A DNA stretch of 32,686 bases from a virus. Location of the stretch: positions 1-32,686 of IMG/VR virus record IMGVR_UViG_3300044684_000366, one strand, 5' to 3'. Shown piece by piece: positions 17,562 through 25,003 of this stretch (its first letter is position 1; each line of letters starts with the position of its first letter). The position numbers and the translations under genes are program-made. The notes under the pieces were generated by a model. It had not been told where the DNA came from and searched no databases. It worked only from the letters and a program-made list of their open reading frames with translations.

Positions 17562-19334
17562 TTATCTCCGGCGTTGCGCTGCAAGAGCTGCAGCCATCGC
17601 ATCTACTTGTTTGTCAGGAGTATCCAACTGGCCACGCTTGGAAAGTTCAGCCATCGCCTGGTAAACAGCGCCATAAGTGAGGGCTTCATCATTGCGTGGT
17701 AGTGGATCAGTAGCCAACTGCTTTTCAATTGGCGGACGAGGCATCACACTCGCATTCAAAACCGGGCCACCAGGCATCGGCTGTTCCGCAATTTTGTCAA
17801 CTTGACCTTTTACCGCTGACAATTCAGCGCGTACTTCGTCTAAGCTTGATTTGGTTGGGATCTCAGCAATGCGAGCCTCAAATGTCTCGAACGCCCTGGT
17901 GATTGAAGATGTAATAAGTTGGTCGATATTGGTCGGAGCGGCGTTGACATTACTGCGTGCTAATGTGCCTGCAATGCTCTGTAGTCGTGAATAAACGGGC
18001 TGTAATGAGCGCTCAATAAGAGAAGTAACAACCCGCTCCATGTCCTTCTCTTGGCCGTTGTAGAGTGATTGCCAGTCGTTGTCTGGATCGTCATAGCCAC
18101 CAAGATCAACATCACCATCATTGTCAGGATCGATGATCTTCATGGCGGCTGCACACTGCGGGCAATCGTCTTTGCAGTTTTTCATCTGCGCCACAGCTGC
18201 GTGCAATGTATGTGCTATGGCTTTATGGTTCGCATCCTGTGTGCCTTTACCAACACGTGCTCCTGCTCTTTCCAAGGATCGGGAAGCTTCTGGCTCGTCT
18301 TCTGTCGTATCCAGCACATCGGTAGCAAATCCGTCAGCACGTACAATGGTGACATCGCAACCAGGACAGGCCGGGTTATCGACTAACGACAACTCAGCAA
18401 CGGTATATCTTGGCAGGTAAGGGTATTCTTTGCCCTGGTACTCTTTTTTTGGCCAGCGGCGTGGATCGTTGCCAAACTCAGGATCAGGGATAATCGATGC
18501 AGAGTAGCCAGTGAGTACGTTGTCCTCAACTTTGAGCCAGGTGTCCTGCGCACCACGCGAGACGCGAGATCCGACATAAATAGCGCGTTCTTCAGGATCG
18601 GGCGTGATGTCAACAGCCTTGCCAACAGCTTTCTTTGGATCGTGCTGCTCGCGGATATTGCCACGCCATTTGGTCCAGGCTTCAGGATAATAGCCGAAGA
18701 TCGTGCCGTATGAGTCTGGCACTTCAGCGGTAGCCTGCCCCCAAACTTCGCGCTTGGTGGCATCGATACGCACCAATGGCAAGCTCATCACATGGCGATC
18801 AGTGGTCTGGATGGCGGTAGCAGGTTCGTGTGAATGGTTATGTGAGTGGGCTCGTTCCTGCGTAGCTTCTTCGTGGCTGTGTTTGTGGTCTGCATCATTG
18901 TCGTGGCTGTGCTCGTGCTCATGGTTCTCATCGTCGCCTTGACCGCCAAAAGCCGGGTGAGCATGTGAGTGTGTACCACTAAATGCATCGTGACTACCAT
19001 CAGCGCGAATGAGTACGCCAGTGGTTACACGCTCTTTGGAGTCTCCATCATCAGACTCCTCTTTCCATGTATCTGGCAATGGATACCCCTTTCTCTTAGC
19101 AATCGCTTTTAGACGCTTTTTGATCGATGCCTGCTTATCTTCAGGGGCACGCCCAAGCAATTTCACTGCTGCATTGAAATGCGCCAAATCGTGCGCAGGA
19201 TACTTTTGTTCTTCTGGCCAGCCAAAATCACTATCAGGCATGGCATCACGTTCTGCTTGGGAAACATAGCGAGGAATGCCGAATTCTTCAGCGCCCTCAA
19301 GCCAAACGTCTATGAGCGCATCTTTTACCGTCAT
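17562..19334 (-). CDS. Prohead serine protease with N-terminal accessory domain, His-rich linker and C-terminal scaffold-like region
   Basis: About 590 residues from ATG 19334 (GGAG at 8 nt); the frame extends to 19370 but lacks a better start. Residues 1-95 (FGWPEEQKYPAHDLAHFNAA) resemble a small helical domain often found in phage protease or capsid operons. Residues ~112-172 are a tract very rich in His, Asp and Glu, potentially metal binding. Residues ~185-335 are the caudovirus prohead protease: His231 (NIREQHDPKKAVGKAV), Ser278 (TGYSASI) and AELSLVDNPACPG. Next come CKDDCPQC (387-394) and a calcium-loop-like DPDNDGDVDLGGYDD (402-416). The last ~140 residues are coiled-coil, fitting a scaffold released after cleavage. 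Immediately upstream of the capsid gene, as expected. Confidence 0.85.
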   Translation of the reverse strand: MTVKDALIDVWLEGAEEFGIPRYVSQAERDAMPDSDFGWPEEQKYPAHDLAHFNAAVKLLGRAPEDKQASIKKRLKAIAKRKGYPLPDTWKEESDDGDSKERVTTGVLIRADGSHDAFSGTHSHAHPAFGGQGDDENHEHEHSHDNDADHKHSHEEATQERAHSHNHSHEPATAIQTTDRHVMSLPLVRIDATKREVWGQATAEVPDSYGTIFGYYPEAWTKWRGNIREQHDPKKAVGKAVDITPDPEERAIYVGSRVSRGAQDTWLKVEDNVLTGYSASIIPDPEFGNDPRRWPKKEYQGKEYPYLPRYTVAELSLVDNPACPGCDVTIVRADGFATDVLDTTEDEPEASRSLERAGARVGKGTQDANHKAIAHTLHAAVAQMKNCKDDCPQCAAAMKIIDPDNDGDVDLGGYDDPDNDWQSLYNGQEKDMERVVTSLIERSLQPVYSRLQSIAGTLARSNVNAAPTNIDQLITSSITRAFETFEARIAEIPTKSSLDEVRAELSAVKGQVDKIAEQPMPGGPVLNASVMPRPPIEKQLATDPLPRNDEALTYGAVYQAMAELSKRGQLDTPDKQVDAMAAALAAQRRR

Positions 19335-19380
19335 GTATTGCACTCCTGCGCCTGCGTGGCGCTCCAACAAAATTGCAATA

Positions 19381-19411
19381 AAAAAAGCCCCCGAGCTTGT
19401 GGCTCGGGGGC
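19381..19411 (-). terminator. Intrinsic terminator, GAGCCAC-loop family (copy 4)
   Basis: Minus-strand stem GCCCCCGAG / CTCGGGGGC, loop CCACAAG, then six or seven T. Strongest of the six hairpins. It lies 47 nt before the protease ATG and 95 nt after the stop of the small gene at 19506. Confidence 0.9.
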
Positions 19412-19479
19412 ACGTGTGTGCTTCTCTTTCGAGAGAAATATTAGTTACTTAGTCCTAACTAGGGTTATCATTTGTCTGA

Positions 19480-19488
19480 AGTATAGCA
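19480..19488 (-). promoter_or_regulatory. Extended -10 promoter motif TGCTATACT
   Basis: TG-n-TATACT on the minus strand, between the stop at 19506 and terminator copy 4. No consensus -35 (TAGCAC at 17 nt). Same motif as before copies 2 and 6. It would drive protease and capsid through the hairpin. Confidence 0.45.
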
Positions 19489-19505
19489 TAACATAACAAG
19501 CGGTG

Positions 19506-19730
19506 CTAGTGTGTTCTCTCCATTGGGAAATATACACTTCTATGTGTTGGCATATTCAGGCATCTCACATAGTACCAATGTTTACGTCCACTTAGATCTA
19601 CTTTAAGTAATTGCTGTGTATAGCCAGCATTCATGTAGATCTTTCCCCAGTGTCTACGCAATTTGTGTGTATCGGCAGATCCTAGTTTGCGTTTTCGTGC
19701 TTCACGTGATAATTGTTTATATCGTTTCAT
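19506..19730 (-). CDS. Small basic protein of unknown function
   Basis: 74 residues from an ATG at 19730 whose A is the last base of the preceding stop (TAATG), so it is translationally coupled. A longer frame to 19793 would overlap the upstream gene by 64 nt and is less likely. The N-terminal half is strongly basic and helical (MKRYKQLSREARKRKLG); the rest has several Tyr, Trp and His. It lies in the head module between the minor head protein and the protease. Not recognised; nucleic-acid binding is possible from charge only. Confidence 0.6.
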   Translation of the reverse strand: MKRYKQLSREARKRKLGSADTHKLRRHWGKIYMNAGYTQQLLKVDLSGRKHWYYVRCLNMPTHRSVYFPMERTH

Positions 19731-20200
19731 TAGAATGAAATCACCTTGAATGGCTCTAGCAACTTCTCTGCAACCTTTGATTGCCATACCCATGTAGAGC
19801 CAAACTCTGCTTTAACCATTTCTCCCCATTCACCACTGAGATGCAAATGAAGCAATTCATTGAAGATTGGATTTGTTTCTTCGATATCATAGCCCATGAG
19901 CCGAAGATAGCGATGGAAGTGAGCACGATATGGATATGTGCTATCCCACACATATCCAGTTAGTTTCAGCATCTCGCCTTCATCCATGTACCCTGCATGT
20001 TGATCACCGCGTACATGTTCTAATTTGAGAATCTGTGATGCAATAAATGAATCATAATCTTCGTTGGCAACATCATACGGACAATGTACCGTGAGAGTGT
20101 CAGACCTGAACCGGATATAGACATTCTGCCCCTGCTCATTTACGGCCTCCCACTGCGAGGGGAAAGAGTCGCAGGTTTTCTTAAGATTGTGCAGTATCAT
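19730..20200 (-). CDS. Hypothetical protein in head module
   Basis: 156 residues; the ATG at 20200 overlaps the stop of the minor head gene (ATGA). Acidic and aromatic, with Trp/Tyr-rich segments (YVWDSTYPYRAHFHRYLRLMG, ELLHLHLSGEWGEMV). No signal peptide, membrane segment or known motif. The tight coupling on both sides (ATGA before, TAATG after) indicates one translational unit with the minor head protein and the 74-residue protein, so a role in head assembly or with injected proteins is plausible but unproven. Confidence 0.6.
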   Translation of the reverse strand: MILHNLKKTCDSFPSQWEAVNEQGQNVYIRFRSDTLTVHCPYDVANEDYDSFIASQILKLEHVRGDQHAGYMDEGEMLKLTGYVWDSTYPYRAHFHRYLRLMGYDIEETNPIFNELLHLHLSGEWGEMVKAEFGSTWVWQSKVAEKLLEPFKVISF

Positions 20201-21366
20201 ACACGCATAATACTTCCTGCCAGCAAATCCATCAACCTCTGCACTGCGCTCTCATCCTTCGACAACAACAGTGAGTGTATCGGTTCTTCATTCGCGTTGA
20301 CCAGTCGTACACCGGCTTGCTCTGCCCACTCTCGTTCCTCTGGGCTAAAACCATCCTGTAGCCACACAGCCGATTGCACATTATTTACATGCATACAATA
20401 CTGTATAGCCTGTGGCTTCTTGCCCAAATCAGGATAGAGCCGTTCCGCTTCAGTCTCATCCTCTTCCAGTGTGAGTGGATACCAGATAGACCAAGCGTGT
20501 AATCCGGCCCGTACACACCAGGCACTAGCTAATTGTCCCCAGTGCGTCATCCAGATAGGTCTAACAGTTTTATCCTTATCAATAGCTTGCAGGATAGCGT
20601 TGGCCTGCGGAACTGGCCACGCTTCTTTGCCATAAATTGTTTCTTGTGGCAGACCAGCACTGGCAACCGAAAACACACCATCTACATCGAGGAAGAGATA
20701 AGTAATGTCCTGATTTGCTCGCACGCTACGTCTAATAGGTTGATCGTTCACGACGATGGTTTTGTAATGGATGCAGTTTGTGTGCATTGGAAAATTTGGC
20801 ACAGCATCAGACAAATTATAAGTATTTCCAGCATAAGAGGCGCACGTGTCAGAACTGCTATGCCCTGGCTCAACCAGTATCTGCAGTCTGAGCAATCCAT
20901 CATCTTCCAACTCTTCAGCGTTGTCCCCATCCCGTACATCATCCACAAACTGATCAGTGCCATCATTGTCGCCAGTGGACCACGTATTATCAGCGATCTG
21001 TTGTGTTTTCCATGGTAAGAAACCGCTAATCCAGTCACCAATAGCAGAGACAACATTCTTGATCCCACCAATGATATCGCCAAGTGCTCGCTCTTGTGGC
21101 AATCGTTCTAGTTCGTGGCGCAATAAGGTCTCGTAGGTGTTGGCAATGCTCTCAACCTGCTGAGTGGCCCATTGTTGCGATTTCTCAACCTCGGCCTCGG
21201 TGGCTTGCCATGGTTTGCGCAGGCGAACCAGGTGGCTAGTTTTTGATTGTGCTCGCTGATAGGCTTGAGCTTTTGCGAGAAGATGGCCTTTAGCAAGGAT
21301 ATTGATAAGTTCCTGTTTGTCAGCTTCAGTAAACTTGTAAACAGCAACGATGTGATCTACGTTCAT
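20197..21366 (-). CDS. Minor head (SPP1 gp7 / Mu F-like) protein fused to a HAD phosphatase domain
   Basis: 389 residues from ATG 21366, five bases after the portal stop, with GAAGG at 8 nt. Residues ~1-205 are helical and end in a gp7/Mu F-like segment with C175 and the PMHTNC pattern near 193-198. Residues ~220-385 look like a HAD fold: motif I LFLDVDGVF (D227, D229), motif II WMTHWG (T274), a lysine pair KK (316-317), then AVWLQDGFSPEE (D338). This arrangement resembles the HAD domain of Swiss-Army-knife RNA repair proteins (HAD_SAK_2 type), which act as nucleic-acid end phosphatases. If virion-borne, as gp7 proteins are, the enzyme could enter the cell with the DNA. The repair role is inference. 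Confidence 0.72.
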   Translation of the reverse strand: MNVDHIVAVYKFTEADKQELINILAKGHLLAKAQAYQRAQSKTSHLVRLRKPWQATEAEVEKSQQWATQQVESIANTYETLLRHELERLPQERALGDIIGGIKNVVSAIGDWISGFLPWKTQQIADNTWSTGDNDGTDQFVDDVRDGDNAEELEDDGLLRLQILVEPGHSSSDTCASYAGNTYNLSDAVPNFPMHTNCIHYKTIVVNDQPIRRSVRANQDITYLFLDVDGVFSVASAGLPQETIYGKEAWPVPQANAILQAIDKDKTVRPIWMTHWGQLASAWCVRAGLHAWSIWYPLTLEEDETEAERLYPDLGKKPQAIQYCMHVNNVQSAVWLQDGFSPEEREWAEQAGVRLVNANEEPIHSLLLSKDESAVQRLMDLLAGSIMRV

Positions 21367-21370
21367 GTCG

Positions 21371-24300
21371 CTAGCCTTCCATCGTTGCTGTACTTTTATG
21401 TCCACGCTGAGTTACTCGCTCAAACACAGCATTAATGCTCTTTGCTAGATCGTCCTTGTTTGCAATTGCTGGCTCTGCCTCTTTGCCACGTGCGCGATTG
21501 AACACATTACGAACCTGATCAGGCGTTGTACACTCCACAAGTTCGTCACTTATCCATTTATGAATATCTGGAGATATGAGTGTGGTGGTAAAGCCTCTCT
21601 GTGTACGCCCTGCCTTCACATCGTCTATTGCCCTGGTCCGCCAGCGTTTGTATTCTTGCGAAATAGCGCGTTCGTCTCCTCTATCGAGAGTGCTTTGCGT
21701 GGCGTCATTGATCGCGGTGGAGACATCCTCAACATCTCCGCTTCCTGTTGCTCTAAGAGCCATTGCGTCTTCTTCGGATCGCGCAAAATGCGTTCCATCT
21801 TCCTGGCTTGACGTTTGCGCTTGCATCTGTTGCGTGAGTAGTTGAAGGAGTTCGCTAATCGTGTAGCGCTTTTCTTCAAGTCCCTTTTGCTCGTTGGTAG
21901 CATCTTCTTCTTCCTCCTCATCTTCGTAATAGTCATACTCACTCTCATCTGCCAACATGGCACGAAGCATCTCTGACTGTGCTTTCTGTACAAGCTTTTC
22001 CAGTACGCTCGCCCTGGCTTGTGTCATGCCACGCTGGCCTTGCAACTTACCAATTGCCGATGTCAGATTCTCCACGAGGCTAGCGGCATCTTCTTCATTC
22101 TGATGAGAGTTGATAGCCTGCATTAAATCATGGAGATCCTGAGCAATGTTTGCGGCTTCTTGTGACTCCTGAGCCGTCCACGTCTTCGACGGCTTGCGTC
22201 CTGAGAGCGCGTTGTAGAGTTGAGCCTTAGAGCCAATCGTGTTTACTAATGATTGCAGTTGTTTGGCTGCGGTCTGCTGTGCCTTTGCTGTCTTCATAGC
22301 GGCTTGCACTGGTGATTTAGTTGACTTCGCAGCAGTCTTAGCGGCTTTCGTGGCTGCAACCTGTGCTTTCTGTTGAGCTTTCGCTGCCATCTTCCCGGCT
22401 TTTGCCTTCGCTGCTGCTGCCTGCTTCTGCAATCGTGCCTTTTGCGCCTGAGCCCTGGCTTTTGCTGCTGCGGCTTTCTTCTTCGCTGCGGCCTTGGCCT
22501 TTTCAGCCTTCAGTTTCGCGGCTTGTGCCCTCTTCTCAGCAGCTTCCTTCTGTCTCTGCTCACGCTCTGCAGCCTTCTCTTCACGAAGCTTTGCAGCCGC
22601 AGCCGCCCGTTGCTCGCGTTCCTGTTGGCGCAATTGTCTAGCTTGAAGTGCGGCCTGATGCAAATTGGCTTCGGCTTGATGGAGTGCCGCCCTTGCCGCT
22701 GCCTTATCCCCCGGCGCTGCATTGTGCAGGTTCTGTTGAGCCTGGTGGAGAGCATCACGTGCACTCTGTAACTTGGTTTCAGCGGCTTGTAACTGAGGTT
22801 GGAGTTGTGCCGCTGCTTGCGAGGCTTGTTTGGCTGCTGGTGATGTGTCGTGTTTGACACCATACGCTGGATGAGCAAAATCGCCATGTGTTTTTTGGTC
22901 GTGGTCCTTCCCACCGGGTTCGTGGCGCTCAAAAAGAATAAGATCGGCAAGAGGATTATAGCCATACTCATCGATGCCATACACACGCTCTAGCTCGGAG
23001 AATGGCTCATCCTGGTCCGATTTGAGCAGTTGCAGGATCTCATCTTCATATTCCAGATCTTCTGGTGTTGGCAATTCACTCTCTTCTTCGTCTAGTTCGT
23101 CGGCTTCATCACCACTATCTGCATCATCATCTGCTGAATCGTCCATCTGACCAGACGTGGCACGACTCAACTCTTCCTCGTCGCTCTGATCAGGTTTGTT
23201 CTGGCTACTCTTCTTCTGTGGTGGTGTCTCTTCTTCGTCCTCATCGTCCTGTGGTGGCTTCTGTTGCTGCGTGGGTTGTTGTGGTTGCTGTAACCCTTGC
23301 AGTTTGGCTTGCAGGGCTGCATTGCGCATTTTGTCGGAGGCCATGTCATCGAGGAAGATTGGTCCGTCTTTACTGAGTAAAATTCTTCCAATGTAGGGTG
23401 CATCTGGATCGTCAGGGAGTTTTAACAACTTACCAGCATTGGTTACACCGAGGATACCAGACGTTACCAGTGTACTATATGCACCTGCTAACTCTGATAC
23501 ATCTTCCTCCTCATCAAAACCAGCAAAAGACGCTTCAAACATCTCACCGTGTAGGTCAGGATCGAAGTCATTGTTCATACATTGCGTAAGAAAGCCAGCA
23601 TACACCATAGCAAGCGGGTCAATGGTACGCCTGTATGTCACATTTTGCTGAGAGTCACCACTACTCTTGTGAATATCCTCAGTGAAAGCAACATCCTGCA
23701 TACTTAGGCCATATGCCGCCACGCAGATGTTAATGAGGAACTTATCGAAAGTAGGATCAAGCTGATATTGCTCAAACGCCTGATACTCCATGCCTGGTTG
23801 TGTAAAACGCATACGCACTTGCTGACTTTGATTGCCTGCAAGTAAAGCGTTCCACGCCTGTTCAAATGCATCGATCTGGTCAGGAGTCCACGTAGCATCG
23901 GCTGGCACCTTCATCATGCCTTGTGGAATATTGCCCTCTGTGAAATGGCTCAAGTCTTTCTTCTGCTTGCGCAATGCTTGATTAACAAGCATGATGATAC
24001 GCTCGACTCTGGATTGTCCATAAGGATTGTCGGCGGCTGGTGACTCTTGGTAGTGGATCATTTCATTTGTTGTAAACCATTGACCAGGCAAACCCCAGGG
24101 ATATTGTTGATACGCATAATTAGGAGGTTGCGGTATCTTTCCCCAATCATCCAAGAGGGGTTTGAACTGGTCCCCAGCTATGATTTCCAATGAATAGAGC
24201 CCACCGCCACGTTTTTTACGCTTATAAATGTATAGTTCATCTAATTGGGTTTGTTCTCTAAGTGCAATGCGAATCCAAGAATGCAAATCATGCATCTTAT

Positions 24301-24790
24301 CAGGTGAATCAAACCATGTTCTAAAATAAGAGATTTCAGATTGATAATCCTTGTCATCGGCTCCAGAGGCTACATACTCAGGTTTAAGTGATATCTTTAA
24401 TTCCATGCGTGGCACTAAGTCCAGCCAAGTGCGCTCACATAAAGTGACCCCTTCGTATAATTTCGCCAAAGAACGTAGTTGTTGAAAAGATGGCCGCTCT
24501 GGATCATTTAGAGTGCGATCCGGCGGGAAGGTATTTATCGCAACTGGAAAGCGCCACTGTACTGGATATCCACCGGGATTTACACCGGGCTGTACGGGTA
24601 ATGGTACACCAGGACTGAATAGGGCACTTTGTCCTGTAGTAACGTTTTTTGTGGTAGTTCCGTAAAAAGTTTGCCCAAGAGTCCCCTGAAGAGATCCGGG
24701 CGGGACATATAACAGCCCACCGCTGCCAGGTAAAGCAATAGGTGTTGCCCTGCTAAGAGATGCTTTCTTTTTACGAATACGTCTACTCAT
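21371..24790 (-). CDS. Portal protein with very long acidic, KDHDQKTHG, coiled-coil and C-terminal extensions
   Basis: 1,139 residues, about twice a normal portal. ATG 24790 has GGAG at 5 nt. Residues ~60-500 contain portal features (ERTWLDLVPRMELKISLKPE, LEIIAGDQFKPLLDDWG, NEMIHYQESPAADNPYGQS, LRKQKKDLSHFTEGNIPQG, CVAAYGLSMQDVAFT). Residues ~500-610 are extremely acidic. A GGKDHDQKTHG motif (~628-638) is of a type seen in phage minor head and protease proteins. Residues ~650-830 are an Ala/Lys/Gln coiled coil. The end (~1000-1139) is a mixed helical domain (TISELLQLLTQQM; SPDIHKWISDELVECTT). Portal and part of a second morphogenesis protein may be fused. It forms the DNA entry vertex and motor dock. 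Confidence 0.85.
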   Translation of the reverse strand: MSRRIRKKKASLSRATPIALPGSGGLLYVPPGSLQGTLGQTFYGTTTKNVTTGQSALFSPGVPLPVQPGVNPGGYPVQWRFPVAINTFPPDRTLNDPERPSFQQLRSLAKLYEGVTLCERTWLDLVPRMELKISLKPEYVASGADDKDYQSEISYFRTWFDSPDKMHDLHSWIRIALREQTQLDELYIYKRKKRGGGLYSLEIIAGDQFKPLLDDWGKIPQPPNYAYQQYPWGLPGQWFTTNEMIHYQESPAADNPYGQSRVERIIMLVNQALRKQKKDLSHFTEGNIPQGMMKVPADATWTPDQIDAFEQAWNALLAGNQSQQVRMRFTQPGMEYQAFEQYQLDPTFDKFLINICVAAYGLSMQDVAFTEDIHKSSGDSQQNVTYRRTIDPLAMVYAGFLTQCMNNDFDPDLHGEMFEASFAGFDEEEDVSELAGAYSTLVTSGILGVTNAGKLLKLPDDPDAPYIGRILLSKDGPIFLDDMASDKMRNAALQAKLQGLQQPQQPTQQQKPPQDDEDEEETPPQKKSSQNKPDQSDEEELSRATSGQMDDSADDDADSGDEADELDEEESELPTPEDLEYEDEILQLLKSDQDEPFSELERVYGIDEYGYNPLADLILFERHEPGGKDHDQKTHGDFAHPAYGVKHDTSPAAKQASQAAAQLQPQLQAAETKLQSARDALHQAQQNLHNAAPGDKAAARAALHQAEANLHQAALQARQLRQQEREQRAAAAAKLREEKAAEREQRQKEAAEKRAQAAKLKAEKAKAAAKKKAAAAKARAQAQKARLQKQAAAAKAKAGKMAAKAQQKAQVAATKAAKTAAKSTKSPVQAAMKTAKAQQTAAKQLQSLVNTIGSKAQLYNALSGRKPSKTWTAQESQEAANIAQDLHDLMQAINSHQNEEDAASLVENLTSAIGKLQGQRGMTQARASVLEKLVQKAQSEMLRAMLADESEYDYYEDEEEEEDATNEQKGLEEKRYTISELLQLLTQQMQAQTSSQEDGTHFARSEEDAMALRATGSGDVEDVSTAINDATQSTLDRGDERAISQEYKRWRTRAIDDVKAGRTQRGFTTTLISPDIHKWISDELVECTTPDQVRNVFNRARGKEAEPAIANKDDLAKSINAVFERVTQRGHKSTATMEG

Positions 24791-24812
24791 CTCGGCTCCA
24801 TATCATAACAAA

Positions 24813-24847
24813 TTGACAGTGTATCCATATTGGTGTAATATGGATAC
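24813..24847 (+). promoter_or_regulatory. Promoter with palindromic operator for the RHH-endonuclease cassette
   Basis: Plus strand: TTGACA (24813-24818), 17 nt, TAATAT (24836-24841). A perfect 10-bp inverted repeat, GTATCCATAT (24821-24830) and ATATGGATAC (24838-24847), covers the spacer and the -10 box. The start point expected 6-7 nt after the -10 coincides with the ATG at 24848, so the message is probably leaderless. The repeat is a good operator for the ribbon-helix-helix protein encoded next. Confidence 0.75.
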
Positions 24848-25003
24848 ATGAATAAACAACCAACAGAAAAGCGTATCTCTATACGCTTCCCAATTGATTT
24901 ACTTGAAGCCATTCGCAAACAAGCAAAAGCCAATGAGCGGTCCTTTAATGGTGAGGTCATTTGGTTATTACGAAAGGCAATCGAACAGGAGCTAAAAGTA
25001 TGA
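24848..25003 (+). CDS. Arc-like ribbon-helix-helix DNA-binding protein
   Basis: 51 residues, plus strand, opposite to the phage operon. The sequence fits an Arc/MetJ fold: a basic beta strand (KRISIRFPI), helix A (DLLEAIRKQAKANE), the turn RSFNGE and helix B (VIWLLRKAIEQE). The RFP-D-L and N-E pattern is typical of Arc. No ribosome binding site: the ATG sits at the predicted transcription start. The perfect inverted repeat over its promoter suggests autorepression. Its TGA overlaps the endonuclease ATG (ATGA), so the pair is coupled. Likely keeps endonuclease expression low. Confidence 0.85.
   Translation: MNKQPTEKRISIRFPIDLLEAIRKQAKANERSFNGEVIWLLRKAIEQELKV

Noticed and set aside
18780-18980. 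His-rich repetitive stretch as a possible repeat array or CRISPR
   Set aside because: It is in-frame coding for a His/Asp/Glu tract with no regular repeat-spacer structure.
22300-22860. Low-complexity stretch in the portal gene as a DNA repeat
   Set aside because: Codes for an Ala/Lys/Gln coiled coil in one uninterrupted frame; no exact tandem unit.
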